From: Pseudomonadaceae bacterium UBA836
GTDB lineage: Bacteria > Pseudomonadota > Gammaproteobacteria > Pseudomonadales > Pseudomonadaceae
Direction of reading: 5' to 3'
DNA: 11,159 nucleotides
Assembly: GCA_002296055.1 (NCBI GenBank)
Contig: DBHE01000022.1
Location: 21,092 to 32,250 of the forward strand
Shown: positions 7,139 to 11,159 of the stretch, piece after piece
How the letters are laid out: each line of letters starts with the position of its first letter
How positions within the stretch are numbered: the stretch's first letter is position 1
Translations under genes and position numbers: made by a program
The notes under the pieces: generated by a model
The model's database searches: none
Told to the model about the DNA's origin: nothing
The model's input: only the letters and a program-made list of their open reading frames with translations

Positions 7139-7187
7139 CGGCGCGCTGGTGGGGTGGCCGCTCGATTTCCCTGGATTGGAGAGTTAC

Positions 7188-8483
7188 ATGATTGCAGCGC
7201 GTAGTCTGTTGGTGGCCGGCCTGAGCCTGGCGTTTGTTATGCCCCTGCAGGCCCAGGAGCAACCGGCCCAACCCGCCCAATCCGCCGCAGCGCCGCTGCC
7301 GTTGAACGAGCTGCGCACCTTTGCTGAAGTCTTTGAGCGCATCCGCGCTGCCTACGTTGAACCAGTCGACGATGCCACCCTGCTGGACAACGCCGTGCGC
7401 GGCATGCTCGAGGGGCTGGACCCGCACTCGGCTTATCTCACCCCCGAGGACTACACCAGTCTGCAGGACACCACCGAAGGCCAGTTTGGCGGTCTGGGCA
7501 TAGAAGTCGGCCAGGAAGATGGCTTCCTCAAGGTGGTATCGCCGATTGACGATACGCCGGCCGCCGAGGCGGGCATCGAGGCGGGTGACCTGATCGTCAA
7601 GATCGACGACCAGCCGGTTAAGGGCATCAGCCTGATGGATGCGGTAGACCGCATGCGCGGCGAGCCAGGCTCGGAGATTCGTCTTACCTTGGTGCGTGAC
7701 AACGGCCGCCCCTTTGAGGTCACCCTGACTCGCGCCATCATCAAGGTCAAGAGTGTGAAGACCGAAGAGCTGGAGCCGGGCTATGCCTATCTGCGCATTA
7801 CCCAGTTCCAGAACAACACCGGCGATGAAGTGCGCACCAGCCTCAACCGTCTGAATGCCAATGGCGACCTCAAGGGGCTGGTGCTGGATCTGCGCAATAA
7901 CCCTGGCGGCGTGCTGCAGTCGGCGGTTGAAGTGGTGGACAGCTTTGTCGATCAGGGGCTGATCGTGTACACCAAGGGTCGGCTGAGTAATGCCGAGCTG
8001 CGTTACAGCGCGACCAGCAGCAACCCGTCCGGCAGTGTGCCGCTGGTGGTGCTGATTAACGGCGGTTCGGCCTCGGCGTCGGAGATCGTTGCTGGCGCCC
8101 TGCAAGACCACGGCCGCGGCGTGATCATGGGTACTGATAGTTTCGGCAAGGGCTCGGTGCAGACCGTCCTGCCACTGAACAATGACCGCGCACTCAAGCT
8201 GACCACCGCCCTGTATTACACGCCTAAAGGCCGCTCCATTCAGGCCCAGGGCATCGTGCCGGACATTCGCGTTGAGCGCGCCCACGTGACCCTTGATGAC
8301 GTAGCTGACAGCGGTGGCTATCGCGAGGCGGATCTGGCTGGTCACCTGAACAATGCCAGCGGTCAGGAGCGCCCCACCGGCAGTTTGCCGCAGCGCGAGC
8401 GCGGTGAGCTGGATGCCGACTATCAGCTGAATCAGGCGCTCAACCTGCTCAAGGGGCTTAACATCGTTCGCAGCGTCGAGTGA
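7188..8483 (+). CDS. ctpA: Carboxyl-terminal processing protease CtpA (S41 family)
   Basis: A 431-residue periplasmic serine protease with a Ser/Lys dyad. Features in order: signal peptide (residues 1-22, ending MPLQAQ), an N-terminal helical region with LDPHSAYLTPEDY (78-89), a PDZ domain (about 97-185, with GGLGIEVG and the AGIEAGDLIVKIDD block), and the S41 core. Catalytic Ser296 lies in GGSASASE and Lys321 in FGKGSVQ, 25 residues apart as in E. coli Prc and B. subtilis CtpB. The LDLRNNPGG block is at 233-241. After the core is a polar region (about 365-431). The P. aeruginosa orthologue works with the lipoprotein LbcA to degrade peptidoglycan cross-link hydrolases, so its place beside envC fits cell-wall control. 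The frame is open 62 codons further upstream into envC, but the ATG at 7188 has a clear GGAGAG site and gives the signal peptide. Confidence 0.96.
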   Translation: MIAARSLLVAGLSLAFVMPLQAQEQPAQPAQSAAAPLPLNELRTFAEVFERIRAAYVEPVDDATLLDNAVRGMLEGLDPHSAYLTPEDYTSLQDTTEGQFGGLGIEVGQEDGFLKVVSPIDDTPAAEAGIEAGDLIVKIDDQPVKGISLMDAVDRMRGEPGSEIRLTLVRDNGRPFEVTLTRAIIKVKSVKTEELEPGYAYLRITQFQNNTGDEVRTSLNRLNANGDLKGLVLDLRNNPGGVLQSAVEVVDSFVDQGLIVYTKGRLSNAELRYSATSSNPSGSVPLVVLINGGSASASEIVAGALQDHGRGVIMGTDSFGKGSVQTVLPLNNDRALKLTTALYYTPKGRSIQAQGIVPDIRVERAHVTLDDVADSGGYREADLAGHLNNASGQERPTGSLPQRERGELDADYQLNQALNLLKGLNIVRSVE

Positions 8484-9415
8484 GGTGGCCGGGTTTTGCC
8501 GGGCCGCGTAGCGGCCTGGCGGTGTTGCTGTTGGCGTTGCTGAGCGCCTGCTCCGACGATGGTGCCGAGCAAGCGGCTAGCTCGGAGCCTGTCTCCGAGC
8601 CGGTTCAGCAGGCCGTGCCAACACCTGAACCGATCAGCGAGCCAGCGCAGGTGTTAGAGCCGCCGGTTGCTGACGAGGCTATCGACCCTGCCGCCGCGCC
8701 CCCAGTCGCATCGGAGCCTGAGCCTGAGCCTGAGCCGGCTCCTTCCAGCGCTGCACTGCCGCGCCTGGCCATTATCATCGATGACGTGGGTCAAAGCCTG
8801 ACGGTCGGCCGCCGCGTGGTGGCGCTGCCTGGGCCGGTTGCGCTGGCTATTTTGCCGCAGCTGCCCCATTCCCAAACGCTGGCCGAAGAGGCTGCCGCTG
8901 CCGGCAAGCCGGTAATGCTGCACTTGCCGATGGAAAACATGGCCGGCCTGTCGATTGGCCCGAGCGGGCTGACCACGGCGATGGCTGAGGGCGAGTTTCG
9001 CAGCCGGTTGCAGCAAAGCCTGAACGCCTTCGGCCCGATTCAGGGCGTCAACAACCATATGGGTAGCCGGCTGACGGCTGATCGCCAGCGCATGGACTGG
9101 CTAATGCAGGTGCTGGCTGAGCGGCAGCTGTTCTTTGTCGACAGTCGCACCACTGCCCAGACCCAGGCCGCCTTCGCCGCCAAGGCTGCACGGGTGCCGC
9201 ACGTTTCGCGCGACATCTTTTTGGACAATGTGCGCAGTGAGGCCGAGATCGACCACGAGTTTCGCCTGGTGCTGGCGCGTGCCCGCAAGCAGGGCGCAGC
9301 GGTGCTGATCGGCCACCCCTATCCGGAAACCCTGGATTACCTGGAGCGCCGCCTGCCGCAACTGGAGTCAGAAGGGGTGCGGTTGGTGAGTGTGCAGGGG
9401 TTGTTGGAGCGGTAG
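8480..9415 (+). CDS. yibQ: Divergent polysaccharide deacetylase family protein (YibQ), predicted lipoprotein
   Basis: A 311-residue envelope protein of the divergent polysaccharide deacetylase family (DUF610, E. coli YibQ); its substrate is unknown to me. The N-terminus has a hydrophobic stretch ending in the lipobox LSAC, so Cys24 is probably lipidated; the residues after it (Ser25, Asp26, Asp27) do not settle inner or outer membrane. A Pro/Glu-rich linker (about 25-92) includes four Glu-Pro pairs at 79-86. The catalytic-type domain (about 94-311) shows IIIDDVGQS with D101/D102, NNHMGSRLT with H193, FVDSRTT with D221 and GHPYPETL with H279. These residues would be the metal and acid sites. 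The start is GTG, overlapping the ctpA stop by 4 bases (GTGA), with no good ribosome binding site, which points to termination-reinitiation coupling. Position next to envC is conserved with E. coli, with ctpA between them here. Confidence 0.92.
   Translation: MRWPGFAGPRSGLAVLLLALLSACSDDGAEQAASSEPVSEPVQQAVPTPEPISEPAQVLEPPVADEAIDPAAAPPVASEPEPEPEPAPSSAALPRLAIIIDDVGQSLTVGRRVVALPGPVALAILPQLPHSQTLAEEAAAAGKPVMLHLPMENMAGLSIGPSGLTTAMAEGEFRSRLQQSLNAFGPIQGVNNHMGSRLTADRQRMDWLMQVLAERQLFFVDSRTTAQTQAAFAAKAARVPHVSRDIFLDNVRSEAEIDHEFRLVLARARKQGAAVLIGHPYPETLDYLERRLPQLESEGVRLVSVQGLLER
8714..8737 (+). repeat. In-frame hexamer repeat in the yibQ linker
   Basis: Three copies of GAGCCT followed by one GAGCCG, in frame, encode Glu-Pro four times (residues 79-86). 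The unit is a multiple of three, so slippage would lengthen or shorten the linker without breaking the gene. Confidence 0.8.
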
Positions 9416-9426
9416 CACAAGTTTCG

Positions 9427-9540
9427 ATCGCTCCCATGCTCTGCGCTAGAGCGCATGTTCGGGCGTGCGGAGCTGAACTGGTGGATGCAGAGCGTCCGTG
9501 CGGTCGGTTTCCCACGCAGAGCGTGGGAAGCATCAGCGAT
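9427..9540. repeat. REP-like palindromic repeat cluster between the convergent yibQ and hisF genes
   Basis: Nearly all of the 127-bp gap is made of related hairpin modules. The right module is a perfect 9-bp stem, TTCCCACGC / GCGTGGGAA with loop AGA (9509-9529). A second is GGATGC-AGA-GCGTCC (9483-9497, one G-T pair). A degraded copy, CCCATGCTCTGCG, is at 9433-9445. The outer ends are inverted: ATCGCT at 9427 and AGCGAT at 9535. The core CGCAGAGCGTGGG is, from memory, a very common intergenic repeat in Pseudomonas genomes. The cluster may also end transcription from both sides, as no other terminator is visible here. Confidence 0.7.
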
Positions 9541-9542
9541 GG

Positions 9543-10316
9543 TTATAGACGCATCTCAATTCCGCGCTCGGCCATATAGGCCTTGGCGTCGGCAATGCTG
9601 TATTCACCGAAGTGGAAGATACTGGCGGCCAGTACCGCGTCGGCACCGCCCTGCAGTACGCCATCGGCCAGATGCTGCAGGTTACCCACGCCGCCGGAGG
9701 CGATGACCGGGATGTGCAGGGCATCGCTGATGGCGCGGGTTACGCCCAGGTCGTAGCCGCTCTTTACGCCGTCCTGATCCATGCTGGTCAGCAGAATCTC
9801 ACCGGCGCCCAGCTGTTCCATCTTCTTCGACCATTCGACCGCATCCAGCCCGGTCGGCTTGCGGCCGCCGTGGGTGAAAATCTCCCAGCGGCCGGGTTCG
9901 TTCGGGCCGGACACGCGCTTGGCGTCGATGGCAACGACAATGCATTGTGAGCCAAAGCGGTCAGCTGCTTCGCCGACAAATTCCGGATTGAATACCGCAG
10001 CAGTGTTGATCGAGACCTTGTCTGCACCGGCGTTGAGCAGGTTGCGAATATCCTGCACGGTACGTACGCCGCCGCCGACGGTCAGCGGGATAAACACCTG
10101 ACTGGCCATGCGCTCTACCGTGTGCAGCGTGGTGTCGCGCTCCTGATGGCTAGCGGTGATGTCGAGAAAGGTGATCTCGTCTGCGCCCTGCTCGTTATAG
10201 CGGCGGGCGACCTCCACCGGGTCACCGGCGTCGCGGATATTCTCGAACTTGACGCCCTTGACCACGCGACCGTTGTCGACGTCGAGGCAGGGGATGATGC
10301 GTTTGGCCAGGGGCAT
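9543..10316 (-). CDS. hisF: Imidazole glycerol phosphate synthase subunit HisF
   Basis: A 257-residue (beta/alpha)8-barrel cyclase subunit. With the glutaminase HisH it converts PRFAR and ammonia into imidazole glycerol phosphate and AICAR, the branch point of histidine and purine synthesis. Catalytic D12 ([11 protein letters not shown]) and D131 (VVAIDAKR) match E. coli D11 and D130; the phosphate-binding loops LTVGGGVRT (79-86) and IASGGVGN (205-212) are present, as is [12 protein letters not shown]. The sequence is close to P. aeruginosa HisF1. The frame is open 13 codons further upstream, but that part is repeat sequence; the ATG at 10316 has a GGAG site and gives the family N-terminus. 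hisA lies 74 bp upstream on the same strand with a repeat between, so the two are probably one transcript but not directly coupled in translation. hisH is not in the window and may lie beyond the right edge. Confidence 0.98.
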   Translation of the reverse strand: MPLAKRIIPCLDVDNGRVVKGVKFENIRDAGDPVEVARRYNEQGADEITFLDITASHQERDTTLHTVERMASQVFIPLTVGGGVRTVQDIRNLLNAGADKVSINTAAVFNPEFVGEAADRFGSQCIVVAIDAKRVSGPNEPGRWEIFTHGGRKPTGLDAVEWSKKMEQLGAGEILLTSMDQDGVKSGYDLGVTRAISDALHIPVIASGGVGNLQHLADGVLQGGADAVLAASIFHFGEYSIADAKAYMAERGIEMRL

Positions 10317-10318
10317 GG

Positions 10319-10333
10319 GCTTTCTCCGAAAGC
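10319..10333 (-). promoter_or_regulatory. Hairpin holding the hisF ribosome binding site
   Basis: On the minus strand, GCTTTC-GGA-GAAAGC forms a perfect 6-bp stem with a 3-base loop. The hisF Shine-Dalgarno GGAG is split between loop and stem, and the hairpin ends only two bases before the ATG. If it forms, it should hide the site from the ribosome. Its 5' side shares three bases (10331-10333) with the larger inverted repeat upstream. Confidence 0.5.
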
Positions 10334-10415
10334 AGCTGCAAGCTTCAAGCTGCAAGCAAAATCAGTAAACCGGCGCGGACAGCTTGCCGCTTAAGGCTTG
10401 CGGCTTGCCGCTGCT
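10331..10415. repeat. Inverted repeat pair spanning the hisA stop and the hisF leader
   Basis: The 20-base arm at 10331-10350 pairs with the arm at 10396-10415 at 17 of 20 positions, with 45 bp between them. Smaller repeats lie within: AGCTGCAAGC occurs twice with 14-bp spacing (10334-10343, 10348-10357), and GCTTGCCGC occurs at 10382-10390 and 10403-10411. These GCTTGCAGC/GCTTGCGGC strings are typical of repeats seen between Pseudomonas genes. The right arm lies inside the last codons of hisA. Confidence 0.75.
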
Positions 10416-11140
10416 TTGTCACACAACGCCTGCGCTTCAGCTACATCCAGCGTGCCTTCATAGATCGCACGGCCGGTGATGGCGCCGATGATGCCGGGGG
10501 CGCGGGCGTCGAGCAGGGTTTGGATGTCGCCGATGTGGTGGATGCCGCCGGAGGCGATCACCGGAATCGAGGTGGCGTTGGCCAGCGCGGCGGTGGCTTC
10601 AACGTTGCAGCCCTGCATCATGCCGTCTTTGGCAATGTCGGTGTAGACGATGGCGCTGACGCCGTCGGCTTCAAAGCGCTTGGCCAGATCGACCACCTGA
10701 ATGGTGCTGACTTCAGCCCAGCCGTCGGTCGCAACAAAGCCGTCTTTGGCATCCAGGCCGACGATCACTTTGCCCGGGAAGGCGCGACAGGCTTCGCCGA
10801 CGAACTCGGGCTCCTTGACCGCCTTGGTGCCTATGATGACGTAGCTGACGCCTGCCTTGACGTATTCCTCGATGGTGTCCAGCGAGCGAATGCCGCCGCC
10901 GATCTGGATTGGCAGGTCCGGGTAGCGACGCGCAATCGCGGTGACCGCATCACCGTTGACCGGCTTGCCCTCGAAGGCGCCGTTGAGGTCAACCAGGTGC
11001 AGGCGGCGGCAGCCGGCTTCAACCCATTTGGCGGCCATGGCGACCGGGTCGTCGGAGAACACGGTGGCGTCGTCCATCAGGCCCTGGCGCAGGCGAACGC
11101 AGGCGCCGTCTTTCAGGTCGATAGCGGGAATAATCAGCAT
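10391..11140 (-). CDS. hisA: Phosphoribosylformimino-5-aminoimidazole carboxamide ribotide isomerase HisA
   Basis: A 249-residue (beta/alpha)8-barrel isomerase that converts ProFAR to PRFAR, the substrate of HisF-HisH. Catalytic D8 ([10 protein letters not shown]) and D130 (IVGLDAKDG) are present, along with [14 protein letters not shown], the phosphate-binding IQIGGGIRS (78-86), YTDIAKDGM and IASGGIHH. The body is nearly identical to Pseudomonas HisA. The end differs: after the conserved AEAQALCD the protein closes with KAAASRKP, and those codons fall inside an intergenic-type repeat, so the tail appears repeat-derived and is a few residues longer than I recall for P. aeruginosa. The start has AAGGA about 8 bases upstream (11141-11159 holds only this site). 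hisF follows on the same strand. Confidence 0.98.
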   Translation of the reverse strand: MLIIPAIDLKDGACVRLRQGLMDDATVFSDDPVAMAAKWVEAGCRRLHLVDLNGAFEGKPVNGDAVTAIARRYPDLPIQIGGGIRSLDTIEEYVKAGVSYVIIGTKAVKEPEFVGEACRAFPGKVIVGLDAKDGFVATDGWAEVSTIQVVDLAKRFEADGVSAIVYTDIAKDGMMQGCNVEATAALANATSIPVIASGGIHHIGDIQTLLDARAPGIIGAITGRAIYEGTLDVAEAQALCDKAAASRKP

Positions 11141-11159
11141 GTCTTTTTCCTTTGGAAAA

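Noticed and set aside
7002..7187. Upstream in-frame start for ctpA inside envC
   Set aside because: It would place 62 unrelated residues before a good signal peptide; the ATG at 7188 has a GGAGAG ribosome binding site.
6960..8345. Open frame of 461 codons on the minus strand
   Set aside because: Antisense to envC's end and ctpA; His/Gln/Ala-rich translation without recognisable domains.
10317..10355. Upstream in-frame start for hisF (13 extra residues)
   Set aside because: The extra codons lie in the repeat and the ribosome binding site hairpin; HisF proteins start at the M(x)[10 protein letters not shown] position.

Overview
This window looks like a chromosomal core region of a gammaproteobacterium of the Pseudomonas lineage. 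The evidence is the GC-rich coding sequence, the rsd/algQ and algP genes, the close match of HisA and HisF to Pseudomonas proteins, and short GC-rich repeats of the kind common between Pseudomonas genes. The sequence alone does not settle the species. I see no mobile element, phage gene, CRISPR array, tRNA or rRNA, and no gene set that resembles a defence or other accessory system. Every intergenic gap is shorter than 300 bases.

Left block (1-2886): the first part of an ABC-F ATPase gene (yheS, minus strand, cut by the window edge) diverges from a small TIGR02444-type gene. That gene converges on, and overlaps by 14 bp, an algP-like gene for a protein with a Lys/Pro/Ala-rich tail. Upstream of algP on the minus strand lie rsd/algQ (anti-sigma70 factor) and dsbB (disulfide-bond oxidase).

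Middle block (3023-9415): this is the conserved gammaproteobacterial locus known from E. coli as yibN-grxC-secB diverging from gpmI-envC-yibQ, with a ctpA protease gene between envC and yibQ. The minus-strand arm (rhodanese, glutaredoxin, SecB) and the plus-strand arm (phosphoglycerate mutase, EnvC-like amidase activator, CtpA, YibQ) diverge from a 172-bp regulatory gap. The plus arm is very tightly packed: 5 bp between gpmI and envC, and a 4-bp GTGA overlap between ctpA and yibQ. It joins one glycolytic enzyme to three cell-envelope proteins.

Right block (9543-11140): hisF and hisA, transcribed on the minus strand, make the imidazole-glycerol-phosphate branch of histidine synthesis. They converge on yibQ across a repeat-filled gap.

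The most interesting signals are small and regulatory. yheS appears to be leaderless, with an extended -10 promoter directly upstream of its start. An inverted repeat spans the end of hisA and the hisF leader, next to a hairpin that holds the hisF ribosome binding site. The HisA C-terminus seems to be encoded by that repeat. The algP tail is unusually short, and yibQ carries an in-frame hexamer repeat. None of these amounts to a previously undescribed multi-gene system.
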